This document shows, piece after piece, positions 33,928-43,678 of a DNA stretch of 64,000 nt (position 1 is its first letter; each line of letters begins with the position of its first letter). The notes under the pieces are model-generated. The model was not told where the DNA came from and searched no databases. It saw nothing but the letters and a program-made list of their open reading frames with translations. Location: positions 3,514,540-3,578,539 of the forward strand of contig NZ_CP083985.1 in the NCBI RefSeq assembly GCF_020172665.1, in the 5' to 3' direction. Position numbers and translations under genes: made by a program. The DNA is from [Mycobacterium] zoologicum. GTDB lineage: Bacteria > Actinomycetota > Actinomycetes > Mycobacteriales > Mycobacteriaceae.

Positions 33928-35058
33928 CTAGCCGAGGGCATGGGCGGAGCGCACCGCCTGCTCGCACACCGCACGCAGCGGGTCCGCACCGCCGGGCCCG
34001 GTCTGGCAGCCGATACCGATCCGCACCCCGTCGTCGACCAGCACCGCCCAGTCGACTTCCCGGCCGTCGCGAATCTCCCGGTAGGTGATGGCGGGTCGCC
34101 CCGCCCTGCTGTCAGCCGCGTCGAATCCGGTGAATACACCGGGTGTTTCGGCGTCGGCGCGTTGCAAGGCGCGCTGCAGCGGTTCGGCCACGGCGGCCAG
34201 GGTGTCGCCGGCGGCCGGCGCCTGGGTGAGGTGCAACACCAGCCGCGGGTCGGTCGGCGAGACGACCTCCACCCGGGGCGATCCGGGTCCGGCGTTGACG
34301 CGGCGCACCGGCCACCCCGCCGGAACCTGCACCGCCACACGGCCTTCCACCAGGTAGGTCATCGGGTCGGGCGGCGCGTCGTGGTGCATGCGCAGCCCCA
34401 GCGCGACGACGCCCAGCGCGGCGGCTGCCGCGGCGGGCGGCATCCATGAGCGACGGCCGGTCCGGGCCGGCTCGGGCGGTTGCGGCACCGGCGGGGACGA
34501 CGGCGGTGCGCTGACCGGCAACTCGTCGAAGATCCGGTACGCACCCGGCAACCGCTCGGCGATCATCGTGGCCAGCGCGGCCGCCCCGCCCACGCTCACC
34601 GGGGCGTCGATGACGACCGCCCCCTGGTCGCGCACCCGCCGCGCCACCGCTTCGGCGACGTTGTCGGGAGCGCCGATGCGCGGCTCGGCGACGGTGCCCG
34701 CTCCGGTGATGGCCACCAGCGCATCGGCGATCTCCACGACGACGACGGCATCGGGATGCAACTGGCTGCGCGGCCGGGTGGTGACGTGATCGGCCAGGGC
34801 TTCGGCCGTGGCGGCGAACAGTTGGACACGACGGGCCGGCCACCACGACGGGTGGATGATCTCGATCGAATCGGCGGACTCCGGGCAGGTCATGACGCTG
34901 CGCAGCAGCTCGGGAAGTTCCCTCGGCTGCCCATCGACCAGGGCCACCGGATCATCGATCCACTCCAGTGCCGCCGCGGATCCCTCGGATTCGACTGCAG
35001 CGCAACATAACCGGCGGATGGTCGCCGGCCCGGCCTCGATCACCGCGCGGTGACTCAC
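33928..35058 (-). CDS. Type VII secretion-associated protein (Rv3446c-like)
   Basis: 376 residues. An N-terminal domain (SHRAVIEAGPATIRRLCCAA, later SIEIIHPSWWPARR) resembles the actin/ATPase-like part of this family. A Pro-rich stretch and one membrane helix near residues 225-245 (AAAAALGVVALGL) precede an extracytoplasmic C-terminal domain with DGREVDWAVLVDDGVRIG. It is a constant member of ESX-4 loci with unknown role. Its start overlaps the eccC4 stop (ATGA). Confidence 0.85.
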   Translation of the reverse strand: MSHRAVIEAGPATIRRLCCAAVESEGSAAALEWIDDPVALVDGQPRELPELLRSVMTCPESADSIEIIHPSWWPARRVQLFAATAEALADHVTTRPRSQLHPDAVVVVEIADALVAITGAGTVAEPRIGAPDNVAEAVARRVRDQGAVVIDAPVSVGGAAALATMIAERLPGAYRIFDELPVSAPPSSPPVPQPPEPARTGRRSWMPPAAAAAALGVVALGLRMHHDAPPDPMTYLVEGRVAVQVPAGWPVRRVNAGPGSPRVEVVSPTDPRLVLHLTQAPAAGDTLAAVAEPLQRALQRADAETPGVFTGFDAADSRAGRPAITYREIRDGREVDWAVLVDDGVRIGIGCQTGPGGADPLRAVCEQAVRSAHALG

Positions 35059-38000
35059 GGTTCCCAGGCCACCTGGATCCGCTGTTCCCCGCCGGTACGG
35101 GTCAACAGGATGCCGCGTCCCGGCGGCAGCGGGCCCGGGCGCACCGAGCCCATCAGTGGGGCGTCGGCGGCATCACCGCTCATCAGCAGACCCATCGCGC
35201 CCAGATCGAGCAGGGCGGCCAGCAGCGGCTCGTACATCGACCGGGCCGCACCACCGCTTCGGCGGGCCACCACCAGGTGCAGCCCGAGATCACCGGCGTG
35301 CGGCAGGTATTCCAGCAGCGGAGTCAGCGGATTGCCGGCCGCGGTGGCGACCAGGTCGTAGTCGTCGACCACCACGTACAGCTGGGGACCCGACCACCAG
35401 GACCGGGCCCGCAGTTGCTGCGCGGTCAGCTCCGCACCCGGCATGCGGCCGGCCAGTCGGTCCACGAGCCGCGGCAGCATCGTCGTCAGCGCGGGCGCTG
35501 ACATGGCATACCCGGCCAGGTGTTCGGTCGTCACCACGCCGAGCAGGCTGCGCCGATAATCGACGACGAATATCTGCACCTGGTCGGCGGAGTGGGTTCG
35601 CATCAGCTCCCGGCACAGGGTTCGCAGTGCCGCGGTCTTGCCGCATTCGTTGTCGCCCAGGATCAGCAGGTGCGGCTGGCGCTCGAAATCGACTGCGACA
35701 GGGGCGAGTCCGCATTCATCGATGCCGAGCACCGGCCGGTCGTGGATCGAGAGGTCCAACGACGCGCGGTCGATGACGGCAGGCAACAGCGCGATCGGCG
35801 GCGCGACGGCCGCGCTGGGGATCGGCGACCAGCCGTCGGGTCGCGCCACCTGCATGTGCAGTCCGTCGGCTGTCACACCGCGGCCGGGCCGGTGCTGGGG
35901 CACCCGCTGCGCCTGCCGGCGACCCAGTTCGGATTCGGCCGGATCTCCCAGCCTCAGCTCGATGCGGGTTCCGATCAGGTCGCGCAACGCGGGCCGGACA
36001 TCAGCCCACCGATTCGCCGACAGCACGACGTGCACACCGAAGGACAGGCCTCGGCCGGCCAGCGCGATGATCCTTGCCTCCACGTCGAATTCGCGGCCCA
36101 GGGCGGCCCAACCGTCGATCACCAGGAATACGTGGCCGGCAGGTTCACCCTCCCCGCAGCATCCGGTCTCCCGGCGCTCCAGGATCGCCTCCATTTCGGC
36201 GACCGTTCGCCGCACCAGCTCGGGTCGGCCGGAGCCGGCGACCGACCCCACCTGCGGCAGCCGATCCAATGCGTCCAACCCACCCCCACCGAAGTCCAAG
36301 CAGTAGAACGCCACTCGCGTCGCGTCATGGGTGGCGCACAGCGCCGCGATCAGCGTGTGCAGCGTCGTCGACTTGCCCGACTGCGGTGCGCCGACCACCG
36401 CCACATGTCCGGCCGCACCGTCGAGCCGCACCGTGAGCGGGGTGCGCCGCTGCTCGAACGGCCGGTCCACCACGCCGATCGGCACGCATAGTCCGGCACG
36501 TTGCCCGTCGAGCAGCTCCCCCAGCGCCGGCGCTTCCCCCAGCGGCGGCAGCCACACCCGCCGCGCCGGCGGGCCGTGCCCAGCCAGGCGCCCCAGGATC
36601 GCCTGCAGCACCGTGCGTCCGGACGGCCTGGGCGCCGGATCTTCGTGCGATGCGGCGGTGCCGTGTGATACCGCGTGGAAGGGCTGCGCGCGCCGCGGGA
36701 CCGGCCGAGGATCCGGACAGTCCCCGGAGACGAAGGCCGTCTGGAATCGGGTCACCTCGCCGTCGGCGGTGCGCAGGTATCCGGCGCCGGGAGCATTCGG
36801 CAATTCGTAGGCGTCGGGTACGCCCAGGACGATCCGTGATTCTGCGGCCGAGGTCGTCTTGAGGCAGATCCGGTAGGACAGATGGGATTCCAGGCCGCGC
36901 AGCCTGCCCTCCTCCAGCCGCTGGCTGGCCAGCAGCAGATGGATGCCCAGCGAGCGGCCCAGCCGGCCGACGGCGACGAAGGTGTCCAGGAACTCCGGCT
37001 GCTGATCGAGCAGTTCGGAGAACTCGTCGACGATCACCAGCAGCGCAGGCAGCGGCGGCGCGCCTTGGCGAGCCACGTTGTAACCGGCGATCCCGGAGGC
37101 GCCCGCGGCGCGCAGCAGCTCCTGCCGCCGGTGCATCTCACCGGACAGCGCGTCCTGCATCCGCTCCACCAGCGGGGCCTCATCGGCCAGATTGGTGATG
37201 ATCGCGGCGACGTGCGCCGTCTGTTCGAATCCGAGAAAGGTTGCGCCGCCTTTGAAGTCGACCAGCACCAGGTTGAGGTCCTGCGGCGCATGGGTGACCG
37301 TCATCCCGAGCACCAGCGTGCGCAGGAACTCCGACTTGCCCGAGCCGGTAGCACCGACACACAAGCCGTGCGGCCCGCTGCCCCGCTCGGCGGCCTCGTT
37401 GATGTCCAGGCACACCGGGCTTGCGTCCGCATCCGTGCCGATCGGCACGCACAGTCGCCGATCTGCTCCGCCGGCCCACCGAGCCGCCGGGTCGAATCCC
37501 TCGATGTCGTCGATACCCAGCAGTGCCGCCCAGTCGTCCGGCCCACCGGACCGCGTCACCCGATGGCCGGCCAACCGCTGCGCGCAGACCACCGCGTCGG
37601 CGACGGAGAGGAAATCCGCCCGGACGGATTCACTTGGCGGCAGCCTCCGCACAGCACCGCCTACCCCGGCAGAATCGACCACCGATAGGCCTGAATGATC
37701 GTCGACGATCACCACCGCGCGCGGTCCGGCCGGTGCGGCGTGAAAGGCAGGTGCCGAATGCTGATGATGCGGTAGCCATTTCAGCCAGTCCCAGCGCGTG
37801 GGCGATTCACTCTCAACCGCAATCGTCACGACGTCTGGGCCGTGCAACACCGCGAGCTGGCAGATCATCGCCCGTAGCAGTCCACGCATCCGATCCGGTT
37901 CGCCGTCCAGCATCAACGGTCCCGAACCCAACAGGGGCAGCGTCACCGGCACGTCGGGCACCGTGGCGTGGACGTCCAGGAAGCGGCTCAGGGCGGTGTC

Positions 38001-38552
38001 GGTGACGGGATCGATGACGCCCGGGCCCGCTGGTGCGGGCGCCACCAGGCGGGTGATCAGGCCCGCGGTTCCGATGCCCACCCGCACCCGGCCGAAATCG
38101 GGGTCGGCGGGCCGGCGCTCCCACCTCCGGGGTCCATCGGCAAGTATCCACAGCGCGTCGGGCTCCGGGTGGGCCCAGGTCACCGCCGCGCGCTGCGCCG
38201 CCGCGGTGATGCGGACCGAGTCACGCAGTCCAGCAAGGTAATCCAGGTAGCCTTCGCGGTCGTCGTCGATATCACCGCTTCGGCCTCGATGGCGTCCGCC
38301 CAGTACGGCCAGCACCGCCGAGGCGAGCATCATCAGCGGCAGCATCGCAAAGGCCGGGCTGCGCGGTGACCCCGAGCGGTAGAGCACCGCGGTCGCGCCG
38401 AGCATCCCGACTGCCATCACGACCGGCAGCAGCCGGATCAGCATCGCCCCCGCCTCCGGCCGCGTCACCGATGGCGGTGCGGCAACACAGATTTCACCTT
38501 CGTGAGGCATCATCGGCCGGTCCGCGTCGTATCGCAGCTCGGTCATCGGCAC
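35055..38552 (-). CDS. eccC4: ESX-4 secretion ATPase EccC4
   Basis: 1165-residue membrane-bound FtsK/SpoIIIE motor that recognises and drives substrates through the type VII pore. Two membrane helices lie near residues 38-58 and 68-86. Three ATPase modules follow with Walker A loops GATGSGKS (about 400), GAPQSGKS (about 721) and GDNECGKT (about 966). The first module keeps the Walker B-like LLVIVDEFSELL. It is a single-chain EccC, unlike the split EccCa/Cb of ESX-1. The start is GTG at 38552 or ATG at 38546; neither has a clear ribosome site. Divergent from eccD4. Confidence 0.95.
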   Translation of the reverse strand: MPMTELRYDADRPMMPHEGEICVAAPPSVTRPEAGAMLIRLLPVVMAVGMLGATAVLYRSGSPRSPAFAMLPLMMLASAVLAVLGGRHRGRSGDIDDDREGYLDYLAGLRDSVRITAAAQRAAVTWAHPEPDALWILADGPRRWERRPADPDFGRVRVGIGTAGLITRLVAPAPAGPGVIDPVTDTALSRFLDVHATVPDVPVTLPLLGSGPLMLDGEPDRMRGLLRAMICQLAVLHGPDVVTIAVESESPTRWDWLKWLPHHQHSAPAFHAAPAGPRAVVIVDDHSGLSVVDSAGVGGAVRRLPPSESVRADFLSVADAVVCAQRLAGHRVTRSGGPDDWAALLGIDDIEGFDPAARWAGGADRRLCVPIGTDADASPVCLDINEAAERGSGPHGLCVGATGSGKSEFLRTLVLGMTVTHAPQDLNLVLVDFKGGATFLGFEQTAHVAAIITNLADEAPLVERMQDALSGEMHRRQELLRAAGASGIAGYNVARQGAPPLPALLVIVDEFSELLDQQPEFLDTFVAVGRLGRSLGIHLLLASQRLEEGRLRGLESHLSYRICLKTTSAAESRIVLGVPDAYELPNAPGAGYLRTADGEVTRFQTAFVSGDCPDPRPVPRRAQPFHAVSHGTAASHEDPAPRPSGRTVLQAILGRLAGHGPPARRVWLPPLGEAPALGELLDGQRAGLCVPIGVVDRPFEQRRTPLTVRLDGAAGHVAVVGAPQSGKSTTLHTLIAALCATHDATRVAFYCLDFGGGGLDALDRLPQVGSVAGSGRPELVRRTVAEMEAILERRETGCCGEGEPAGHVFLVIDGWAALGREFDVEARIIALAGRGLSFGVHVVLSANRWADVRPALRDLIGTRIELRLGDPAESELGRRQAQRVPQHRPGRGVTADGLHMQVARPDGWSPIPSAAVAPPIALLPAVIDRASLDLSIHDRPVLGIDECGLAPVAVDFERQPHLLILGDNECGKTAALRTLCRELMRTHSADQVQIFVVDYRRSLLGVVTTEHLAGYAMSAPALTTMLPRLVDRLAGRMPGAELTAQQLRARSWWSGPQLYVVVDDYDLVATAAGNPLTPLLEYLPHAGDLGLHLVVARRSGGAARSMYEPLLAALLDLGAMGLLMSGDAADAPLMGSVRPGPLPPGRGILLTRTGGEQRIQVAWEP

Positions 38553-38662
38553 ACCGTAGAAGGCCGCAATCCGCCCGGCAAGTCACCTGTGGACAACCGA
38601 AAACGCCCGCCCATCGCCGGCGATAGCGTGCCCCCCAGAACGAGAGCCGAGGAGGCGAGAAC

Positions 38663-39781
38663 ATGGCGGCGACAGATTCGGGCCTGCGGCGGGTCGCGGT
38701 GCACACCGAGCGCGGTCACGCCGACATGGCGTTGCCCTCGGGCGTGCCGGTGGCCGCGTTGATCGCCGCGATCGTGGACCTGCTGCCGCGCCGAGCCGAC
38801 CTCCAGGAGCTGCGACCGTATCGCCTCGGCCTGCCCGGCCGTTCCCCCTTGGATGGTTCGAAATCTTTGGCACAACATGGTATTCGCGACGGAGCGGTGC
38901 TGGCACTGACGCCGGCCGAATACCCGGTGCCGGAACCGGTTTTCGACGATCCCGCAGAACAGCTCGCGGCGTCGGCGCGGGCGGCGGCCCGCCCCTGGAC
39001 CCCGGCGGGGAGCCGGCTGGCCGCCGGGCTCACGGCGTCGGCGATGTCCGGGGTCGCCGGTTTCGTGGCGGTCCCCGGCGGTCCGGGTGCGCCGAACGCG
39101 ATGCTCGCGGTCGCGGCGGCCGGGACCGTGGCGGCGTTGACGGTGCCGTCCAGCGGTTGCGGTCCGAGCGTGCGGGTGACGCTGTGCTGCCTGGCCGGGT
39201 TGGCCGTGCTGGCCGCCGTCGCCGGGATGGCCGCTGTGGCGACCGGGATTTCGGGACAGGTCGTGGGTGCGGCGGCGGTCGCGTCGGCGGTGGGTGCGCT
39301 ACGGGCTGCGGGCCGGATCGCGGTCAGGGTCTGCGGCCCGAGTGGCACGGCGCACGTGTTGCTGACCGGGCTGGTCGCCGGTTCGGCGGCGATGGCGGTG
39401 CTGGGTGCGGGCGGCGTCGCAGTCACCGATCCGGTGCCCGGGGTCCCCCGCCTGGTCGGGGTGGCGTTCATCGCGGCGTGCGGCGCAGCCCTGGTGCTGC
39501 GGGCCCGCTCGCACGCCGACGCCCGGCAGATTGCGGCGCTGCTGGCCGGCGGGGTCACCATCTTGGGTATCGCCGTACTCGGTGCGGGTCCCGGCCCTGG
39601 GCAGGCGGCGACGGCGGTGCTGCTGGGCGGGACGGCGCTCGCGACCGGCTTTGCGGCCCAAGATGATTCCGCACTGGGCCGACGCGCCGCCGAGGTCCTG
39701 GAGAGCCTGACACTGGGCGCGCTGCTGCCGCTGGCCTGCTGGGTGGCCGGGGTGTACGGCGCTGTGCGCGGACTGGGGTAG
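38663..39781 (+). CDS. eccD4: ESX-4 membrane channel component EccD4
   Basis: 372 residues. The N-terminal 85 residues form the ubiquitin-like (YukD) domain (LRRVAVHTERGHADMALPSG), followed by about nine hydrophobic helices from residue 110 to the end. EccD proteins normally have 11 helices and the M. tuberculosis protein is, as I recall, near 467 residues, so this is a compact version. GAGGAGG lies 8 bp before the ATG. mycP4 follows after 3 bp. Role: lines the inner-membrane pore with EccB, EccC and MycP. Confidence 0.92.
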   Translation: MAATDSGLRRVAVHTERGHADMALPSGVPVAALIAAIVDLLPRRADLQELRPYRLGLPGRSPLDGSKSLAQHGIRDGAVLALTPAEYPVPEPVFDDPAEQLAASARAAARPWTPAGSRLAAGLTASAMSGVAGFVAVPGGPGAPNAMLAVAAAGTVAALTVPSSGCGPSVRVTLCCLAGLAVLAAVAGMAAVATGISGQVVGAAAVASAVGALRAAGRIAVRVCGPSGTAHVLLTGLVAGSAAMAVLGAGGVAVTDPVPGVPRLVGVAFIAACGAALVLRARSHADARQIAALLAGGVTILGIAVLGAGPGPGQAATAVLLGGTALATGFAAQDDSALGRRAAEVLESLTLGALLPLACWVAGVYGAVRGLG

Positions 39782-39784
39782 CCG

Positions 39785-41029
39785 ATGCGTGCCGCCCGGC
39801 TCGGCCGGATGTTGGGGGCGACGGTGATCGCCGCGACCACCCAGTGCGTGCCCTGCGCGAACGCCGTCACCCCACCCACCATCGACAGCACCCGACTGCC
39901 CGCCCCGGCACCGGCCGCGCCGGCCCGCCCCACCGTGCAGCAGACGGTGTGTACGGTGCCGGCCCGCGATCCGGGCCTCGCCGCCACCCAACTCGACGGG
40001 CTGAATCTTCCCGAACTGTGGGCCCTGACCCGCGGGGCGGGGCAGCGGGTGGCGGTGATCGACACCGGCGTCGCACCGCACCGGCGGCTGCCCGGCCTGG
40101 TGGGCGGCGGTGACTACGTGGCGAGCGGCGACGGCACCCAGGACTGCGACGGGCACGGCACCATGGTTGCCGGAATCATCGGGGCCACCACCGATCCCGC
40201 CACCGACAGGTTCGGTGGCATGGCGCCGCTGGCCACGGTCATCGGAATCCGTCAGTCCAGTACCCGATTCGGCACCGTGGGCGGGCCACCCGGGGTCGGC
40301 GATGTCGAAACCCTGGCCAAGGCGGTACGCATCGCCGCCGACCTGGCCGCGACCGTCATCAACATCTCGACGGTGGCCTGCGGACCGGCGCACGGAGTCG
40401 ATGACCGTGCCCTGGGGGCCGCGCTGGCCTACGCCGTCGAGGTGAAAGGTGCGGTGGTGGTGGCCGCCGCGGGCAACACCGACGACGAATGCGGCACCGC
40501 CGAGCCGACGATCGTCACACCCGCCTGGTACGACGACTACGTGCTGACCGTCGCCTCGGTGGATGCCCAGGGCGCACCGTCGGCGTTCACCCGGCCCGGC
40601 CCGTGGGTGGACGTGGCCGCGCCTGGCGAGGCGGTGCTGTCGCTGAGCACCGTCGGTGACGACCTGGCCACCGCCACCAGCGCCACCAGCTTCGCCGCTC
40701 CGGTGGTCAGCGGTCTGGCGGCGCTGATCCGCTCGCGGCACCCGCAGTGGACTGCGCGGCAGGTGATGGACCGGATCAGGGCCACCGCGCATCACCCGCC
40801 CGGTGGCCGCGACGACGTCGTCGGCGCCGGGGTGATCGACCCGCTGGCCGCGCTCACCTTCGACGCGCCCCGGCCTACGCCGCCGCGGCCCACAGCCCCG
40901 CAGGCGCCGGCACCGGTCCCCGAACCCGAACCCGAACCCACCGGCCTGCGCACCGCGATCACCGGCATCGGGGTTCTGCTCGCCGTGCTGCTGGTGTCGA
41001 TCACCGCCCGGGCCCGACGTCGCGGGTAG
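39785..41029 (+). CDS. mycP4: ESX-4 mycosin protease MycP4
   Basis: 414-residue subtilisin-like protease: signal peptide [20 protein letters not shown], catalytic Asp in VAVIDTGVA, His in DGHGTMVAG and Ser in [12 protein letters not shown] proline-rich linker and C-terminal membrane helix ([21 protein letters not shown]) anchor it outside the membrane. It stabilises the ESX membrane complex and may process substrates. Its 3' end overlaps that of convergent eccB4 by 29 bp. Confidence 0.95.
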   Translation: MRAARLGRMLGATVIAATTQCVPCANAVTPPTIDSTRLPAPAPAAPARPTVQQTVCTVPARDPGLAATQLDGLNLPELWALTRGAGQRVAVIDTGVAPHRRLPGLVGGGDYVASGDGTQDCDGHGTMVAGIIGATTDPATDRFGGMAPLATVIGIRQSSTRFGTVGGPPGVGDVETLAKAVRIAADLAATVINISTVACGPAHGVDDRALGAALAYAVEVKGAVVVAAAGNTDDECGTAEPTIVTPAWYDDYVLTVASVDAQGAPSAFTRPGPWVDVAAPGEAVLSLSTVGDDLATATSATSFAAPVVSGLAALIRSRHPQWTARQVMDRIRATAHHPPGGRDDVVGAGVIDPLAALTFDAPRPTPPRPTAPQAPAPVPEPEPEPTGLRTAITGIGVLLAVLLVSITARARRRG

Positions 41030-42071
41030 CGCCGGCCTGTTCCGCGCCGAGCAGCGGCCCGGCCGGCAACCCGGCCAGCATCGGCCACGGCACCGTGACG
41101 GGCGTCTCGGGCAGGCCCAGGCTACGGGCCGCTGCGGCGACGGCGACGGTGAACCGCACGCCGGTGTCGGCGATCAGGTATCCGGGTCCGGTGCCGCCCC
41201 GCACATAGGCGCTGCGGCCCGGCGGCAGGTACACCGCGTCCAGCGCCGGCCCCGGCCCGTCGGCCTGGGCCAGTATCGTCGGCGCCGCACCGTCCGGCAA
41301 CGGCAGCCCGACCCCGGCCGACAGGGTGATCCCATCCGGGTCCCCGGCCCGCCAATGCGCGCACAGCGTCGTCGCGGCGGCGGGCAGTTCCACCGGAAGT
41401 GCCACCGGCACGGCGTCGACCAGCACAGCCTCGGGCACCGCATTGAGCAGCAACGCCGACACCCGCCGCGGGGCCGGCGGCGGCTGCCCGGCCGGGGCCC
41501 GCCGCCCGGAGCGCAACAGATAGTCGATCCCGGACTCCGAGCGCACCGCCACCGCCTCTCTCGGATCGATCCGCCTGGAGGCCGCCAGGTCGACCCCGGC
41601 GATCAGGGTGGTGCCGACCGCGGCGTCATCGCAGATCGACCACGTCGCGGTGTCGTCCAGTGCGCGCCCGAGCACACCGGGGGCGCCCGGAATGCCCAGC
41701 GGCGGGCCGCGCCGGGCCCGCCCGATCGCAGCCCCGTCCACCGGCCGCGGGTCCGCGGCCGTCCCGGCGATCAGGCGAGCCGACGCCAGATTGAACACCG
41801 GGTGCACGGTGTCGCCGACCCGGACATACAGCGCCCCCGAGGCACGGTCCAGCAGGATCGGCGCGTCCCCCAGGCCCGGCTGCGGCCGCAGCACCGCCAG
41901 TGCCACCGCGCCGGCCAACGCCACAGCACTCAGCAGGCAGCCGAAGGCCAGCGCGGAGCCGCCCGGCGCGGGGCCGCCCGCCGGCTGCCCGCAGCGCAGC
42001 GCACGCTCCATCCGGCGGGCCTGGAATCGGTGCGCACTGACCTGCAGCCGTGTCGTCGATTCTCTGGTCAT
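41001..42071 (-). CDS. eccB4: ESX-4 membrane component EccB4
   Basis: 356 residues: a cytoplasmic start [20 protein letters not shown] typical of EccB, one membrane helix ([20 protein letters not shown], about residues 42-61), and a periplasmic part with the conserved cysteine pair WSICDD and TTLCAHW that forms the EccB disulfide. EccB proteins are usually near 470-500 residues, so part of the periplasmic repeat region is reduced here. The open frame runs on upstream to 42893, but MTRESTT is the family start. Confidence 0.92.
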   Translation of the reverse strand: MTRESTTRLQVSAHRFQARRMERALRCGQPAGGPAPGGSALAFGCLLSAVALAGAVALAVLRPQPGLGDAPILLDRASGALYVRVGDTVHPVFNLASARLIAGTAADPRPVDGAAIGRARRGPPLGIPGAPGVLGRALDDTATWSICDDAAVGTTLIAGVDLAASRRIDPREAVAVRSESGIDYLLRSGRRAPAGQPPPAPRRVSALLLNAVPEAVLVDAVPVALPVELPAAATTLCAHWRAGDPDGITLSAGVGLPLPDGAAPTILAQADGPGPALDAVYLPPGRSAYVRGGTGPGYLIADTGVRFTVAVAAAARSLGLPETPVTVPWPMLAGLPAGPLLGAEQAGATRDVGPGR

Positions 42072-42163
42072 CGGCACCCTTTCCGTGCCGGCGACGCTAG
42101 CCGGGGCCGGCGCGACGGGTGCCCGGCCATCCACAGGCCGACGGGCCACCTGCGCAGCTTGGG

Positions 42164-42176
42164 TACCATCCCTGTT
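42164..42176 (+). promoter_or_regulatory. Likely leaderless promoter of the first cutinase gene
   Basis: TACCAT (42164-42169) fits the mycobacterial -10 TANNNT and lies 7 nt before the ATG at 42177. There is no ribosome site between them, so the transcript probably begins at or next to the ATG. Confidence 0.45.
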
Positions 42177-42881
42177 ATGCATTTCGATCGATTGCGCGGC
42201 ATTTTCACGGTGGCGATGACTGTCGCCGCCCTGCTCACCGTCCCCGCGGTGGCCCCGGGCTCCATTCCGGAGGCGTCCGCCTACGACTGCCCCGACGTCG
42301 AGGTGATCTTCGCCCGCGGCACCAGCGAGCCCCCCGGTGTGGGCCGGGTGGGTCGGGCGCTGATCGACTCGCTGCGGCAGCAGACCTCCAAGAAGGTCGA
42401 CGAGTATGCGGTCAACTACCCCGCCGGCCGGTTGCAGCTGGGGGGCGGTGACGGCGCCAACGACGTGATCAAGCGGGTCAAGGCCGCGGCCGACGTCTGC
42501 CCGGACACCCAGTTGGTGCTGGGCGGCTATTCGCAGGGCGCCTCGGTGATCGATATCGTCACCGGCACCCAGGTGGGCGGGATCAGCTGGGGCAGCCAGT
42601 TGCCCGCCGAATACGCCGACCAGGTGGTGGCCGTCGCCACGTTCGGCAACCCGGCCGACCGCACCGGCGGGCCGATCAGCCAGCAGAGCGCGCTGTTCGG
42701 CTCCAAGGCCATCGACCTGTGCAACCCGGGCGACCCGATCTGTCACGAGGGCCCCGGCAACGAGTGGAGCGACCACACCGACGGCTACATCCCGGCGCTG
42801 ACCAGCCAAGCCGCCAACTTCGTGGCCAGCCGGCTGCGGGCTGCCGGACCGGTTCCCGCACCCGGCCCGCTGGTGCCCTGA
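42177..42881 (+). CDS. Secreted cutinase family esterase (Cut3-like)
   Basis: 234 residues with a signal peptide (core [18 protein letters not shown], cleavage near ASA-YDCPD). Serine-esterase motif GGYSQGAS, catalytic Asp in [10 protein letters not shown] and His in SDHTDGYIP. Conserved cysteines form the two cutinase disulfides. Mycobacterial cutinases act as lipases, phospholipases or esterases of lipids at the cell surface. Positioned next to eccB4 as Rv3451 is in M. tuberculosis; first of two tandem paralogues. Confidence 0.93.
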   Translation: MHFDRLRGIFTVAMTVAALLTVPAVAPGSIPEASAYDCPDVEVIFARGTSEPPGVGRVGRALIDSLRQQTSKKVDEYAVNYPAGRLQLGGGDGANDVIKRVKAAADVCPDTQLVLGGYSQGASVIDIVTGTQVGGISWGSQLPAEYADQVVAVATFGNPADRTGGPISQQSALFGSKAIDLCNPGDPICHEGPGNEWSDHTDGYIPALTSQAANFVASRLRAAGPVPAPGPLVP

Positions 42882-42931
42882 GACCTCCACCACAATTAGT
42901 TAGATCGTCAACGCTTCTTTCGTTAGTATCG

Positions 42932-43573
42932 ATGCCTGTGAAGGCATACCGCATCCCGGCGGCCGGCGTCGTCGCCGCAGCGCTGCTGATCAACCCGACT
43001 CCCGCGACCGTGCCGGTGGCCTTCGCCGACGGCTGCCCCGATGTCGAGGTGGTGTTCGCGCGTGGCACCAATGATTCGCCGGGTCTCGGCCGGGTGGGCG
43101 ACGCGTTCGTCGGCGCCCTGCGCGGGCGGACGTCGCGGTCGGTCGGTGCCTACGCGGTGAACTACCCGGCCAGCTACGACTTCGGTCGGGCTGCCGACGG
43201 CGCCAACGACGCCAGCGGGCACGTCATGTGGATGGCGGAGAACTGTCCGGGCACCCGACTGGTCCTCGGCGGTTATTCGCAAGGTGCGGCGATCATCGAC
43301 ATCATCGCCGCCGCGCCGGTGCCCGGCTTCGGGTTCACCGCGCCGCTGCCACCCGAGGCAGCCGACCACGTCGCCGCGGTGGCGGTGTTCGGCAACCCGT
43401 CCAACAAGTTCGGGCAGCCGCTGACCAACAGCCCGGCGTATGGGTTCAAGACCATCGACCTGTGCACCGACGGGGACCCGATCTGCTCTCCCGGCCGTAA
43501 CTTCTCGGCCCATTCGAGCTACACGCCCGGCATGACCAATCAGGCCGCCTCGTTCGTGGCGGGCCTACTCTAG
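42932..43573 (+). CDS. Secreted cutinase family esterase (Cut4-like)
   Basis: 213 residues: signal peptide VVAAALLINPTPATVPVAFA, then DGCPDVEVVFARGTNDSPG, nucleophile motif GGYSQGAA, Asp in DLCTDGDPIC and His in SAHSSYTPG. It is about 50% similar by eye to the upstream cutinase. A possible -10 TAGTAT at 42924-42929 lies so close that transcription may begin after the ATG; GTG at 42938 (VKAYRIPAAG) would then be a leaderless start. The long hairpin at 43603-43661 ends the unit. Confidence 0.92.
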   Translation: MPVKAYRIPAAGVVAAALLINPTPATVPVAFADGCPDVEVVFARGTNDSPGLGRVGDAFVGALRGRTSRSVGAYAVNYPASYDFGRAADGANDASGHVMWMAENCPGTRLVLGGYSQGAAIIDIIAAAPVPGFGFTAPLPPEAADHVAAVAVFGNPSNKFGQPLTNSPAYGFKTIDLCTDGDPICSPGRNFSAHSSYTPGMTNQAASFVAGLL

Positions 43574-43602
43574 CCCCTCGCCCCTTCCCGCCCCCTCTGC
43601 CC

Positions 43603-43661
43603 CGAGCGTGCAGAAACGTCCGCCTCCAAGTGGGGTTTTGGCGGACGTTTCTGCACGCTCG
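43603..43661. terminator. 22-bp perfect hairpin between convergent cut4 and truA
   Basis: Arms 43603-43624 and 43640-43661 are perfect complements with a 15-nt loop that contains GGGGTTTT. It sits between the 3' ends of the second cutinase gene and truA, so it can terminate both. The outer end (CGAGCGTGCAGAAACG) resembles the hairpin after rpsI. Confidence 0.8.
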
Positions 43662-43678
43662 CGGCAAAGGGGCGGGGT

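Noticed and set aside
41355..42881. Long open frame starting inside eccB4 and joined to the first cutinase
   Set aside because: The part before 42177 is antisense to eccB4; the cutinase signal peptide begins at 42177.
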